From Pseudobacteriovorax antillogorgiicola (lineage in GTDB: Bacteria > Bdellovibrionota_B > Oligoflexia > Oligoflexales > Oligoflexaceae): 64,000 nucleotides of DNA. This document shows positions 25,898 to 35,683 of this stretch, in pieces. Under the pieces are notes generated by a model. It searched no databases and was not told where the DNA came from. It was given only the letters and a program-made list of their open reading frames with translations. Position numbers and translations under genes: made by a program. Within the stretch, counting starts at the first letter, position 1, and every line of letters begins with the position of its first letter. The DNA is taken from assembly GCF_900177345.1 (NCBI RefSeq), contig NZ_FWZT01000003.1, forward strand, positions 186,001 through 250,000, read 5' to 3'.

Positions 25898-27670
25898 TCA
25901 GTTGATATCTTGCAGTAAGTTCGTATTAGGATGATAGCGCTTGGCGCGGACCTCCAACTTTGGTGCCTCTTCAAAGCTATCCGCTCCTGGGTCGATATGA
26001 AAGATGGACCAACGTAGGGAATCCCTCTCGACCTTAAGCAAGGCATAGCCATTCAGGTTACCGCCAAAGTCCTGAAAATGATCATTCCAAGTTCGAATCT
26101 TATGCTCTACAACCTTATCAATAACTTTTGTTTTTGAGTATGCTAAGCCTAAAGCTCTGGACGCGCGATCCCAAAAGTTCCATTCAGATTGAGGTTTATC
26201 GCCTGATGTCTTTGCAAGGGTCGTCGCAAAGTTAGCCGAAGTTACCGACGGTGTCATTAGCTCAAGCCCGATAACTTCGGTGTCTTCAATCTTACTCTGG
26301 CTAAAATCCAACTTTATAAACGATGCTAAGTAAGTATGAAAATCTCCAGTCAATACCACAAATCGCTCAAGGCCAGCGTTTTTAACCGCATCTATAATAG
26401 TATCTCGTTCACTTTGATATCCATCCCAACCATCGTAGCCGGCTAGATAAGCATAGGTATGCCCTGACCATGGCCCTGTCAGGCCGAACTGGGAAAACAA
26501 GGTTTGGTTACCAACGAGCTGCCAACGACATTCTGATTCTGTAACACCATCGATCAGCCACTGCCTTTGCATACTCCCCAGCATCGAGTGTTCGAGCTGA
26601 TCATCGTCAATTGGCTTCGCATAATCTTTACATGTAATATTTTTACCTATACATGGTTGCTCAGTCCGATATGTGCGGGTATCCATCATAAATAGATCCA
26701 TGAGATCACCGTAGCGGAAGTTGCGGTATATTCGCAGAAATTGATGAGGGTGTTCTGCCCCATGATCAATATGAACCCTTGCCGGTATATATTCCAGCCA
26801 CGCTTGTTGCGAGGCCCGTTTGAACCTTCGCTTAGTTTCAGAACTTGCCAGACTTAAGGGGTGGTCTTTTTCAAGCCCTAGGGTGTCTTTTCCGTAGTCC
26901 CAATAAGCGTTATTCGCGGTCTCATGATCGTCCCACGTGACGATCCACGTATGATTTTCCATCGCCAGTTGTAAGTTGGGGTCCCGTCGGTAGGTTCGAT
27001 AGATAGCGCGAAAGTCTTCCAGTGATTCAGCTACCGAACGACCATCAAGGTCAACAGTGCGGACGTGATTGTCTTGCCCTGGATAAGCAGCATATTCATA
27101 AATAAAGTCACCCAAGTGAATCACAAAGTCGATCTCCTCAGCTGCCAGATGGCGCAGCGCATAGAAATAGCCTGAGGAGAAGTCTTGACAGGTTAGCAGA
27201 GCAAACTGGCAAGCGTTAACCGCTTTACCTGGCTCAGGAAGAGTGCGAAAACGCCCCGTCCGACTCACGACGCCATCATAAATAAAACGATAGAAGTACC
27301 TTTGATCGGATTCTAAGAAACTGGCAGCTTCGGCATTTAAATCGATCGATACAGTATAGTCACGATCTGGTATTAGATGCTCGGATTCTACTTCACCAAC
27401 ATATACGAGCTTGTCAAACATAGGGCTCAGCGAGACTTCAAAATAGAGAGATAGGCCGTCTTTCACTCCACTTGCATCGAGTTTTGTCCAAATAACGACC
27501 CCATGAGGAGCAGGATCACCAGACGCCACTGAAAGTGGAAATATGGTAGCCGTCGCGGTTGAATTCAATCCTGAAGTTTTGGGTCCAAACGGGCTACCTT
27601 GAATGCGAGTATAAGGTGTAAGCAAAGAAAATCCGAATAGCCTGCATAAATCACGTCGGTTAATGCCCAT
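25898..27670 (-). CDS. phoD: Alkaline phosphatase D-type phosphoesterase, Tat-exported
   Basis: A protein of about 590 residues starting INRRDLCRLFGFSLL, a twin-arginine export signal. An N-terminal fibronectin-like domain precedes the metallophosphatase core with FAIHLGDFIYEYAAYP-like metal ligands (HLGDFIYEY), TWDDHETANNAYWDYG, and VVLTGDFHTYLA with the closing His. This is the PhoD family, Ca/Fe-dependent phosphodiesterase/phosphomonoesterase of the periplasm, often involved in phosphorus scavenging from phosphodiesters. The start at 27670 has AAAGGAG 6 bases upstream; the upstream extension to 27739 has no such site. It ends 8 bases from the convergent flavoprotein gene. Confidence 0.88.
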   Translation of the reverse strand: MGINRRDLCRLFGFSLLTPYTRIQGSPFGPKTSGLNSTATATIFPLSVASGDPAPHGVVIWTKLDASGVKDGLSLYFEVSLSPMFDKLVYVGEVESEHLIPDRDYTVSIDLNAEAASFLESDQRYFYRFIYDGVVSRTGRFRTLPEPGKAVNACQFALLTCQDFSSGYFYALRHLAAEEIDFVIHLGDFIYEYAAYPGQDNHVRTVDLDGRSVAESLEDFRAIYRTYRRDPNLQLAMENHTWIVTWDDHETANNAYWDYGKDTLGLEKDHPLSLASSETKRRFKRASQQAWLEYIPARVHIDHGAEHPHQFLRIYRNFRYGDLMDLFMMDTRTYRTEQPCIGKNITCKDYAKPIDDDQLEHSMLGSMQRQWLIDGVTESECRWQLVGNQTLFSQFGLTGPWSGHTYAYLAGYDGWDGYQSERDTIIDAVKNAGLERFVVLTGDFHTYLASFIKLDFSQSKIEDTEVIGLELMTPSVTSANFATTLAKTSGDKPQSEWNFWDRASRALGLAYSKTKVIDKVVEHKIRTWNDHFQDFGGNLNGYALLKVERDSLRWSIFHIDPGADSFEEAPKLEVRAKRYHPNTNLLQDIN

Positions 27671-27795
27671 GATGGCTCCTTTGATCACTTCATTTGGAAA
27701 TGGTGGGCTTTTATTACCGCTTATCCCTGGCTTTTTCAAAGGATTCTTCGCCTAAAAACTAGAATGCTGTTCGCAGACAGTGGGTGGCAATGCAA

Positions 27796-27833
27796 AGACC
27801 CCTTGACCACCAATGACTGCGGTAAGGGGCTCT
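27796..27833 (-). terminator. Hairpin downstream of the di-heme protein gene
   Basis: Imperfect stem around AGACCCCTTGACC (27796-27808) and GGTAAGGGGCTCT (27821-27833). Read on the minus strand it ends in GGGGTCTTTGC, a weak T-tail. It lies about 65 bases after the stop codon of the DUF1111 gene. Confidence 0.4.
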
Positions 27834-27897
27834 ATAATTTAAAACTTTGCAAAGACAAGGTTAATGAAGACTAACTTAGTTTGCTTTAGTCAAAACC

Positions 27898-30003
27898 TTA
27901 CAGAGACTTTAGAAAGGCCACAAGCTGATCTCTCTCTGCTTTACTGAGGCCAAGGACCGCTGCCTTAGCTTTGCCAGCTTCACCTCCGTGCCATAAAATT
28001 GCTTCCATAAGAGTTCTTGCTCGGCCATCATGAAGATAGGAGGCCATACCACCAGTCGTCGCCTCTGTAAGTCCTATTCCCCACAAAGGAGGAGTTCTCC
28101 ACTCTGAAGCTGCGGCTGATTCACCCGGTAGGCTACTACTCAGATTCTCACCCATGTCATGCAATAGGAGATCGCTATAGAGTTGGATGTTCTGTTGTCG
28201 AAGCTCAGCAAACGGGTGGTTTTCACCAGTTTTGATCTGTGGTCTATGACAATCGGCGCAACCGATCATTTGAAACAATGCTTCGCCACCTTGCACAGAT
28301 GGACTTGCCGTGTCTCGACGCGGCGGCACTCCAAGGGTGGAAAGGTAAGTTTCCAGTCGGTCCAACACACCATCATCGATCTCATAGCGTCCATCACTTT
28401 CAGGCAGGATTGTTGAACTAACATTCATATCTTCCTTTAAAGCAAGTGCCGCCTGCTGCCGCAGACTCGCTCTTCCTGCCTTCCATCCAAAACGTCCTAG
28501 CCGAGGCTCACCATTGACAAGATCTTTAACGACACTGGCCCGGCCTGAGATGCCATTATTATCCCGATCATCCACATCCTCATAGGCCAAGATATCACTT
28601 TCATCGATAGCCTCAAGCAGTCCCAAGCCAATCAATGGCGGAGCGGTTCGGATTGAAAAATGCTCAACTGGCTCTTTCGAGTCTATATTTACAGTTGGCT
28701 TGCGAAGTTCAAATGGAGTTCCATCGAGAAACTCACCCGCAATTGTTTCATAGCTGATGGTTACAGTACCTTCACCATTACCTGTCAGCCCTTGGGTTTG
28801 CAGCTGTCCACCAAAGCTCGGGTGGTCCGTAACTTGCCCATCATCAATAGCACCAACTTTAACTATCAGGTCATGAATCGCTTCACCTTCGTTCGGAGCT
28901 AAACTCCTGCCGTTATTTATGTGACACGAGATGCAAGACTCGCGGTTGAGATAAGGTCCAGCAAGACCAACCATATCGGTGAATTCCCTGTTTCTGGGGT
29001 CAGAGTGTAGCCCATCGGTAAAGCTTGTGTGAAAGATCCGACGTCCTTCTACAAAAGTCTGTGCGTGGGAAGGGGCTATCTGGTAAGCCATTTGACTTAG
29101 CATTCGTTGAGGTTCTGCCGAGAGGTCCGGAGATATGGTTAGAATCCCCCCCGCAAGAGCTTTCTCGGCCAACGGTGCAGACGTTTCTGCCAGTGATGTA
29201 GGCTCAGGTAGGCCTCCCGTTGCGTCCCAGGTTACCAATCCAGGTTTTCCCAGAGTCAGCAACCAAGTCCGTGAATAGTAATTTGCATCTCCTCGCATCG
29301 TGGTTGGATCTTCAACGCCTCCAACACCATCGACACGACGAAGATTAAAGGTAAATTCGAATTCCATGTCTTGACCTGGCTCTAGTTTGATCGGAGTACC
29401 AGCGGTGGAAACTGCCGTCATAGTATGGCGATAGTGAAACTTATCATCGTTGTACTCGGCCGTAACGTCATCAAATAGAATCCCATAATAATAATCAGCA
29501 ACACTGCTAAGCCCTGAGAAGAAGAATCGCCCCGTTGGCCTCGCGGGTGTATCACCATCCATAGGGTGAATCGTGGTAATGTTGACTGTCACTTCTGGAA
29601 TACCAGCGGCTGTCTTATCAATAATTTCAACTTCAAACGTTCGTTTTTCGAAGTAGAAGGCCGGGAAACTTCGATACAGCCGAAAGGCTTCACCATCTTC
29701 TCGAGCATGCCTTGCTCGGACCCGAGAACCAAAGTAAGTATAGGCCACATCATTTTGGATAAAGGCGATCTCACCCTGCTTTTCGGTATTCGGCCCGTAC
29801 AGCGGTCGAATCATTGCACCTTCGCTGCTAATCATATCGGGCTTAGGTTGAGATCTTGGAGGAGGAGTTTCAGACTTCTGGTCATCGTTAGAAGCACGAC
29901 CTAAAATATCAAAATCTTTTTGTGAGCACTGATTCAGAGCTATGGCGAGGCATATCATGCTCATGAGTCTCAAGGTATTCACCAATAGGTTGCTTGGTCT
30001 CAT
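27898..30003 (-). CDS. Di-heme cytochrome lipoprotein (DUF1111 thiol oxidoreductase-like)
   Basis: A 701-residue protein with a lipobox (IALNQC). The C-terminal 350 residues form the di-heme c-type cytochrome domain of DUF1111 (COG3488, thiol oxidoreductase-like), with heme-binding CISCH (about residue 356) and CADCH (about 583) and the conserved endings TPPLWGIGLT and LHDGRARTLMEAI. The N-terminal 250 residues are a beta-rich domain not usual in DUF1111 proteins. It would act at the cell surface or in the periplasm in electron transfer; the substrate is unknown. The following gene upstream (glycoside hydrolase at 30057-31247) is 53 bases away in the same direction, suggesting an operon. Confidence 0.85.
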   Translation of the reverse strand: MRPSNLLVNTLRLMSMICLAIALNQCSQKDFDILGRASNDDQKSETPPPRSQPKPDMISSEGAMIRPLYGPNTEKQGEIAFIQNDVAYTYFGSRVRARHAREDGEAFRLYRSFPAFYFEKRTFEVEIIDKTAAGIPEVTVNITTIHPMDGDTPARPTGRFFFSGLSSVADYYYGILFDDVTAEYNDDKFHYRHTMTAVSTAGTPIKLEPGQDMEFEFTFNLRRVDGVGGVEDPTTMRGDANYYSRTWLLTLGKPGLVTWDATGGLPEPTSLAETSAPLAEKALAGGILTISPDLSAEPQRMLSQMAYQIAPSHAQTFVEGRRIFHTSFTDGLHSDPRNREFTDMVGLAGPYLNRESCISCHINNGRSLAPNEGEAIHDLIVKVGAIDDGQVTDHPSFGGQLQTQGLTGNGEGTVTISYETIAGEFLDGTPFELRKPTVNIDSKEPVEHFSIRTAPPLIGLGLLEAIDESDILAYEDVDDRDNNGISGRASVVKDLVNGEPRLGRFGWKAGRASLRQQAALALKEDMNVSSTILPESDGRYEIDDGVLDRLETYLSTLGVPPRRDTASPSVQGGEALFQMIGCADCHRPQIKTGENHPFAELRQQNIQLYSDLLLHDMGENLSSSLPGESAAASEWRTPPLWGIGLTEATTGGMASYLHDGRARTLMEAILWHGGEAGKAKAAVLGLSKAERDQLVAFLKSL

Positions 30004-30056
30004 CCGTTTTTCCTTTCAGCAGCAGCGAAATTCGGTCGTTGGAACACCAACTTTGA

Positions 30057-31247
30057 TTATGGTTTGTACAAGGCTTTCATCGCTTCGTAAGCCGGTCGCG
30101 GCTTGCGATCTATATCCACAATGCCCCACCATTCTTCATTAAAGGTTCGATCAGGATAGGGTCCCCCACCTGGAGCAATCCCGCCGATATCGTGAGTGTC
30201 TGCGGACCCATTGCCATCCTTCCACCATTCGTCGCTAAATTCGAACATCGCTCCTCCTAAGACAGGCCCCTTACCCTGGGACGAGTATTGCGCCATGATC
30301 TGCTTGGTTAGCTCGACAGCTGCAAAACTTTGATCCATGGGAGCATAACGACCAGCATTATCGCGATCATCAATGGCATCAGCACCGTATTCACCAATGT
30401 AAACTGGTTTATTAGTGAGCGTTTTCCAAATATCAAAGACATCGTCGAAAGATGCTGAACGATAGATATTCAACCCCCACAAATCGACATCTAAATCCGC
30501 GATCAAACTTGCTTCCGGAATCTCACCATAGTCTGTAGAAATGGGATGTGTTTTATCTTCGGCACGGATCACCTCAATAACTTCTTTAACCCGAGCGATC
30601 GAACTATCAAGATTGCCATTGTTGTTGTAGAAGTTGTTGTAGTTCCACTCATTGCCAATCTCCCAAAAAAGAGTGGTCGGATGATCCTTTGTCGCTGCAA
30701 TCCTAGCGCGGATATCATCATCACTGGTTCCAAAATAATTGAAAGCCGGCACAATGATTTTAATCCCGTACTGATCGATAAGATCGAGCACCTCTGGGTC
30801 GACAATCGCATCATAGGGTCGAACCGTATTGAAGCCAGCTTCTGAAATCAATTTAATGTCACGTTCTATATAGGCTAAGTCAAATGCGGGACCTCCTCGA
30901 CGAAACGCTACCCCCTCAGGATGACGATAGCCTTTTTTTACAGGATTCCAGCAGATCGCTTTGATATCAAAGGGCTTGCCGTCGACCATGAGAACTTGCT
31001 TGTCGAGACTCACTCCTATACTGGGCTCTTGAGTTTGGTCATTGCTACTTGGGTCATTAGCCGGTTCCTCAGTAGTATCTTTCTCACCACTAAGCTCATC
31101 ACTCTTGTTTCGCGGGCCCTCATCGGCGACCTCGGAAGGGTTTGAAGCTTCGTTCGACTCAAAGATTCGCGGACGAATCATATCGGGAGATGCCATACAT
31201 GAACTTATCAGCAAGGCTAGCAGCATCAGGTCAATCAATCGTTTCAT
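30057..31247 (-). CDS. Glycoside hydrolase-like lipoprotein, paralogue
   Basis: A 396-residue protein: lipoprotein signal (LALLISSC), a 60-residue Ser/Glu/Asn-rich linker, then the same TIM-barrel domain as the gene at 5377-6822. The acid/base Glu lies in WEIGNEWNYN and the nucleophile Glu in YIGEYGADA. Conserved with the paralogue are the opening LMVDGKPFDIKAICWNPVKKG and the end GGIAPGGGPYPDRTFNEEWW. It probably acts on extracellular or wall glycans. It is followed by the DUF1111 di-heme gene 53 bases downstream, so the two are likely co-transcribed and co-exported. GGAG 6 bases before ATG supports the start. Confidence 0.8.
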   Translation of the reverse strand: MKRLIDLMLLALLISSCMASPDMIRPRIFESNEASNPSEVADEGPRNKSDELSGEKDTTEEPANDPSSNDQTQEPSIGVSLDKQVLMVDGKPFDIKAICWNPVKKGYRHPEGVAFRRGGPAFDLAYIERDIKLISEAGFNTVRPYDAIVDPEVLDLIDQYGIKIIVPAFNYFGTSDDDIRARIAATKDHPTTLFWEIGNEWNYNNFYNNNGNLDSSIARVKEVIEVIRAEDKTHPISTDYGEIPEASLIADLDVDLWGLNIYRSASFDDVFDIWKTLTNKPVYIGEYGADAIDDRDNAGRYAPMDQSFAAVELTKQIMAQYSSQGKGPVLGGAMFEFSDEWWKDGNGSADTHDIGGIAPGGGPYPDRTFNEEWWGIVDIDRKPRPAYEAMKALYKP

Positions 31248-31558
31248 TCAGTGCTCCACTAGTGTGTTGTTTGCCAGCATAAGTATTGCAATTCAAATGC
31301 CGCCCCTCACCCCCGCATTCAATAGTTTTCATATACGATGTAGCTCCCTATTATCACAAGGCATTTTACCTTATCAAGCATTTGTAATTGGAGCCTGTAG
31401 CCAGGCCTTAGTGAAGTTTTTAACGGGAACTGGATGTCAGTGCGGACCAGTTTTATTTGGGATTTTAAGCTTTTGGCAAGAAGTCGAAAGATTCGATGGT
31501 AAGTTTTTGGAAGCTATTAATTCCTACAAATACTAAACCTTAGACATAAACAACACGT
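31248..31558. other. Intergenic region
   Basis: About 310 bases between the start of the glycoside-hydrolase gene and the end of the upstream hybrid kinase gene (both minus strand). It should hold the promoter of the hydrolase/di-heme operon. One long plus-strand frame crosses it, but its codon use and composition do not look coding. No strong hairpin seen. Confidence 0.4.
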
Positions 31559-33691
31559 TTAGCTTGCAGATGCGTGTTCCCCTTCTTCAACGAAGCAATA
31601 TTCAAGCAAGACCTCTTTGAGCTTCTTACGACTGAGAGGCTTTGCAAGAAAGCCAGACATACCTGCATCCAGGCACTGCTGCTTGTCAGACTCAAATGCA
31701 TTCGCTGTCATAGCTACGATTGGTGGTGCCTGATCCCCTAGCATGCCAATGATCCTACGAGTTGCCTCGATACCGTTCATCTTTGGCATTTGCATATCCA
31801 TCAAGACAAGATCGTATCGAGCCTTTTCGATGTATGACAGTGCCTCTAAGCCATTTTTCGCCAGGTCAAAGGCCAGTTTTTCTTTATCCAATATAAGGCT
31901 AATCAGCTGATAATTGGCTTCATTATCTTCAACCACCAAAACTCTAGCCTCCTGCTTCGCATTCAGTGGCCTCCGGCTTTCCAAGGATTGGGCCTTGTCT
32001 GAAAGAACCTTCAGGTTGAGGCTGAACTGAAAGCTACTGCCCTGCCCTTGCACGCTTTGACAGCTAATCTCCGCGCCCATTAATTCAGCAAGACGTTGGG
32101 AAATCACCAGGCCCAGGCCGGTGCCCCCATAGTCACGGCTAATATGACGATTTCCTTGTGAAAATGGCTTGAAAAGCATTTTTTGTTCTTCATCGCTCAT
32201 GCCGATCCCTGAATCGGCTACGGAAAAATGCAAGCCCACCGTTTCACCATCTACATACATCTTTGTTACGGATAGCTTCACAAAGCCTGCTCGGGTAAAT
32301 TTTAAGGCATTACCCATAAAGTTCATGAGGATCTGTTTGATACGGCTGTCGTCCCCCTCTAAAACATCAGGTATGCTTGAATCCAAATCAACCACGAACT
32401 GCAAACCTTTTTCTTCAAGAGGTCCGCGAAACATTTCCGTGATCGAGACAAGCATCGATTTGAATCGAAAGGGCCGAACCACAATCTCAAGTTTTCCAGC
32501 CTCAATTTTAGAGAGATCCAGGATATCATTGATCAGCACCATCAAAGAATCGCTACAGTTCACCACAGTTGATGCCAATCGGCGCTGCTCATCGCTCAGC
32601 TCGGTTTCAAGTAGTAAGTGAGACATTCCTATGATGCCATTTAATGGAGTGCGGATCTCATGGCTCATATTGGCTAGAAACAGGGTTTTCGCATCGTTTG
32701 CCCGCAATGCACGGTTGTGTGACGCGTGAATCTGTTCCAAATAAAGCTCTAGCTTTTTGTCTCGTGCTTCAAAAGCATCCACAAGATGGCCAATCTCATC
32801 ATGTTGAGGGCTCTCTTGCAAGTCATGTTCACCCGCCACAACTTTTTTGTATAGATCCCTGATTGGCTTTGAAATACTTTCTGCTAGTCTGCGTGCCACC
32901 AGTAGGGTAACCACGAGAATCAGCACACCAGAACAAAGAACAACTAAGATGAGTTTGGCAACTGGCTCGATGTAAACCTCTAGGGGCACCAAACCGACGA
33001 CCGTGAGATTGAGTTGACTTAAGAGGCCATCTCCTTCCAATTCAAGTTCGTGGCGAAGCATCCATTTGTCATCGGCACTTGGTCCCACTGCCAAACGTCG
33101 CCCGTTGTGGAGGTACTCATAGTGAAAGCCATCACCGATAGGTGTGGCAGAGTTAAAATAGGGTGCTAGTTTGATTTCGACAACAAGCCCCCCACGAAGT
33201 ATTCCATCCGATCGCACAGGTTGAAATACGATGACGGATTCTAGCCCATTTTTTTCGATACTGAGCAACTGCCTATCTAGGCTGATACCTTGATTGATGT
33301 AGCTTCGCCCTAAAGGCACTCCTTCGTGCTGATCGAAACGATAGATGGATCGCCCACGGTAATCGACAACTTCAACGGCCTGAATTCCTTCGATATCCAT
33401 CACACTAAGGGGGAGACTGACCTGATAGGCCTCTAACCTACTAGGGTTTGTAAGCATCCTTTCTACTTGCGGTGATCGTGCATCACTGTCAACAATATCA
33501 AGAGCCTGATGAATGCGATTTTCAAGAATGACCGTTTGGATCAGGTTTTTTTCCCGAATCGATCTATTGATTTCAGTATCTTTGATGTGAAAAATTAGAA
33601 CAGAAGCCATAAACAGCGTGATCAGCAAGGAAGCTGAAACCAGGAGACTTAAGTGTGAGCTTATTCGCTTTTGGATTCGTCTACTCTGCAC
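31559..33691 (-). CDS. Hybrid sensor histidine kinase with receiver domain
   Basis: A 710-residue membrane kinase. A membrane helix at about 15-33 and one at about 243-266 bracket a periplasmic sensor (about 210 residues, Cache/CHASE-like by pattern), followed by HAMP (266-320), HisKA with [15 protein letters not shown] (His about 343), HATPase (N-box [14 protein letters not shown]1 DSGIGMS, G2 GGTGLGLVI) and a C-terminal receiver ([13 protein letters not shown]; acceptor in [15 protein letters not shown] in LAKPLS). The receiver could pass phosphate to an external HPt. The start is a GTG with a poor ribosome site and is uncertain. Divergent from the CheY-like gene at 34064. Confidence 0.9.
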   Translation of the reverse strand: MQSRRIQKRISSHLSLLVSASLLITLFMASVLIFHIKDTEINRSIREKNLIQTVILENRIHQALDIVDSDARSPQVERMLTNPSRLEAYQVSLPLSVMDIEGIQAVEVVDYRGRSIYRFDQHEGVPLGRSYINQGISLDRQLLSIEKNGLESVIVFQPVRSDGILRGGLVVEIKLAPYFNSATPIGDGFHYEYLHNGRRLAVGPSADDKWMLRHELELEGDGLLSQLNLTVVGLVPLEVYIEPVAKLILVVLCSGVLILVVTLLVARRLAESISKPIRDLYKKVVAGEHDLQESPQHDEIGHLVDAFEARDKKLELYLEQIHASHNRALRANDAKTLFLANMSHEIRTPLNGIIGMSHLLLETELSDEQRRLASTVVNCSDSLMVLINDILDLSKIEAGKLEIVVRPFRFKSMLVSITEMFRGPLEEKGLQFVVDLDSSIPDVLEGDDSRIKQILMNFMGNALKFTRAGFVKLSVTKMYVDGETVGLHFSVADSGIGMSDEEQKMLFKPFSQGNRHISRDYGGTGLGLVISQRLAELMGAEISCQSVQGQGSSFQFSLNLKVLSDKAQSLESRRPLNAKQEARVLVVEDNEANYQLISLILDKEKLAFDLAKNGLEALSYIEKARYDLVLMDMQMPKMNGIEATRRIIGMLGDQAPPIVAMTANAFESDKQQCLDAGMSGFLAKPLSRKKLKEVLLEYCFVEEGEHASAS

Positions 33692-34063
33692 CTAGAATTC
33701 CATGTACCAGATTGTTGTTATGCCGTTCAAAAATATCATCGCCTCAATGGTATCGTCTCTTTTGGCTAGCCTTTGTCGTCGGTAGCCGCAGATCTAACCC
33801 GTTAACATAACGGTTATAATGGCTACAAAGATTTTTTCCGTGGGAGCCCTTTAGCAGCACGCCGATAGCTTTCCTGTCGGTTAGCTATGGTAGTTCATCA
33901 CCAATTTCGATCTAGGTTGTCATGGTTTCGCTAGCTTAGCCTAAAAACTGTATTATTTCAGAATGGTAGAAGACTAACGATTTCGTAAAGTTTGCCTGTA
34001 AAACACCGACAACGGCTAGGTAAGGCAAAAAACAAGGCTGACCTTCGATCAATAGGAGCAATT
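33692..34063. other. Divergent intergenic region with a dyad and -10-like box
   Basis: About 370 bases between the hybrid kinase and the CheY gene. At 33799-33813 the dyad CCGTTA-ACA-TAACGG is followed directly by TATAAT (33815-33820), a perfect -10 sequence. No matching -35 is visible at 16-18 bases, as in activator-dependent promoters. The dyad overlapping the promoter may be an operator. It is 244 bases before the CheY start. Confidence 0.4.
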
Positions 34064-34450
34064 ATGCCAAGCTCGGATGGGAAACTAAGAATCCTGATTG
34101 TCGATGATTCCCCCACGATTCGAAAAAACCTCGTCCAAACCTTAGAAAGCTTCGACTTTGATGTCGTCGCCGCAGCGGATGGCGAAGAAGGTGTCAGTCA
34201 TGTCGCGAAAGATCACGGCATCGATATGGTTATCACGGATGTTCATATGCCCAAGCTTGATGGTATCGAGATGACTCAAAAAATAGTGTCTCAGGGATTT
34301 AATAAACCTATCGTCGTCCTCACTCAGGAGCGACGGGATGAGTTCGTCCAGAAAGCACGTGCTGCAGGAGCTACTGGCTGGATGGTAAAGCCATTTCATC
34401 GGGATGAAGTGATCTCGGTGGTACGTCATGCCCTGAAATTATCTGCCTAA
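34064..34450 (+). CDS. CheY-like single-domain response regulator
   Basis: A 128-residue receiver protein: RILIVDDSPTIRKNLVQTL with the acidic pair, MVITDVHMPKLDGIEM with the acceptor Asp (about 57), VVLTQE with the conserved Thr, and GATGWMVKPFHRDEV with the conserved Lys. There is no output domain, so it could act as CheY on the motor or as a phosphorelay shuttle for the hybrid kinases nearby. The ATG at 34064 has AGGAG 5 bases upstream; the longer frame from 33992 is not supported. It is divergent from the hybrid kinase at 31559-33691 and may belong to the same pathway. Confidence 0.88.
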   Translation: MPSSDGKLRILIVDDSPTIRKNLVQTLESFDFDVVAAADGEEGVSHVAKDHGIDMVITDVHMPKLDGIEMTQKIVSQGFNKPIVVLTQERRDEFVQKARAAGATGWMVKPFHRDEVISVVRHALKLSA

Positions 34451-34539
34451 GCCCGTGTTTCCTCAAAATCTAGCTTACAGAACAACTTGATCTGTTAGCT
34501 CTAGCCAAAGATTTAGATTTATCCTAGCTTTATAAGTGA

Positions 34540-34740
34540 AGGTACCTCGCAGCTCTCAAACTGCGGTGCCCCCAATAGGCTCTTTTGCGCCGTTCAGGTT
34601 TGACAGAATGAAATTCGAATAGGAACCTCATTCATTTCAAGATCTGGGTTTGACTCCTCAATTGGTAGATCGAAAAATGATGGGTTTCCTTAGCAAGACG
34701 TCATAGGGTCCATAGCTTGGCTAAGCTATGGATTTTTTTT
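34540..34740 (+). ncRNA. Candidate non-coding RNA ending at a strong terminator
   Basis: The CheY gene is followed by 533 bases without a gene. TATAAG at 34531-34536 could be a -10, and a GC-rich hairpin (GGTACCTCGCAG and CTGCGGTGCC, 34541-34570) follows it. The segment ends at the intrinsic terminator 34709-34740, 260 bases after the CheY stop. This could be an independent RNA of about 200 bases or a long CheY 3' UTR. No known RNA family is recognised. Entirely predicted. Confidence 0.3.
34709..34740 (+). terminator. Strong intrinsic terminator
   Basis: Perfect 10-bp stem TCCATAGCTT (34709-34718) and AAGCTATGGA (34723-34732), four-base loop, followed by eight T (34733-34740). The best terminator in the window. 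Confidence 0.9.
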
Positions 34741-34983
34741 AAGTCATTTTCTAGTACAAATAGGTGGGAGCATTGTTTGCACCTCGGTAGAAGTGCCAAT
34801 ACAACTCTCCATTTCAAGTGATCAGGAACCCACAGTGGACGGAAAGTTGTCGATCTGTCAGATCTTTTCTACTTTCCGTAAGGTAATCGTTCGCGGCTTT
34901 AGGGCGCGGTGACTGATTGTCGATCTTGGACTCATAGAGCAAAGGAGCGGTAGAGGGCGCAATCTTTCATGAGGAGGTGCCCC

Positions 34984-35682
34984 ATGTCTAAAATTTTAGT
35001 CGTTGATGATGTTGTTCAAATGCAGGAATTGGTGATTCAAATTGCAGAAACCCAGGGCATTAAAGGCCATGGGGTTAGCAATAGCCGGAAGGCACTCCAA
35101 TTCCTTCAAGATGTCGATGACATCTCCTTGATCTTTCTTGATATCAACCTTGAAGGTGAATCTGGCTTCAGTTTATGCAAGCGTATCCGTGCCGAGCCCG
35201 AGTTGGCTGATACGAAAATTTGCTTCATCAGCGGTCATCGTGAGAAGCAGTACGTGCTAAAAGCACTATCAGAAGGGGGTAATGACTACCTCATCAAGCC
35301 AATTGACCCTCTTTCTGTAATCGAAAAACTCAATCGCTTTGTCAAAAACAACTCATCCAGTCAATTTGTTTGGTGCGACGCCTCCCTTGTCGCCATTCCC
35401 CAAGGATTTCCCTTCAAGTTGGAGTTGCACGTTCACAAGATCTCGGAAGGAGGATTGAAGTTGACCTCACCAATCGAATTTGAAAAGTCTGCGGTTTTCG
35501 ATCTTGAACTACCATACTTCTCCCGCAAAAAGGGCGAAGGCTGCTTATTCACCTGCGAGATCACACATTGCAAAAAACAAAAACAGAGTTACAACGTCGA
35601 TGTAAATTTTGTCGGGATTTCGGAAAACTTCGCACAGATGATCCGTGAGGAAACCGTCAAACAAGTGCCATTGGAGGATTAA
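34984..35682 (+). CDS. Receiver domain fused to a PilZ-like domain
   Basis: A protein of about 232 residues, first gene of a three-gene operon. The N-terminal receiver (ILVVDDVVQMQE; acceptor in LIFLDINLEGESG, about residue 51; Lys in DYLIKPIDPL) is followed by a C-terminal domain (from about 130) with strands such as FKLELHVHKISEGGLKLTSP, which resembles PilZ. PilZ proteins bind cyclic-di-GMP through an RxxxR and a (D/N)xSxxG motif; only a weak xISEGG-type second motif is visible and the RxxxR is not, so binding is doubtful. ATG at 34984 has GAGGAGG 7 bases upstream. The stop is one base before the next gene's start. Confidence 0.8.
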   Translation: MSKILVVDDVVQMQELVIQIAETQGIKGHGVSNSRKALQFLQDVDDISLIFLDINLEGESGFSLCKRIRAEPELADTKICFISGHREKQYVLKALSEGGNDYLIKPIDPLSVIEKLNRFVKNNSSSQFVWCDASLVAIPQGFPFKLELHVHKISEGGLKLTSPIEFEKSAVFDLELPYFSRKKGEGCLFTCEITHCKKQKQSYNVDVNFVGISENFAQMIREETVKQVPLED

Positions 35683-35683
35683 C

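Noticed and set aside
31042-31536. A 164-codon plus-strand frame across the glycoside-hydrolase start
   Set aside because: More than half is antisense to the clear lipoprotein gene; the rest lies in its upstream region with no recognisable domain.
34600-34700. A tRNA-like pattern (GGTTTGAC, GGGTTTGACTCC)
   Set aside because: No acceptor stem or anticodon arm could be drawn; the match is to the T-loop only.
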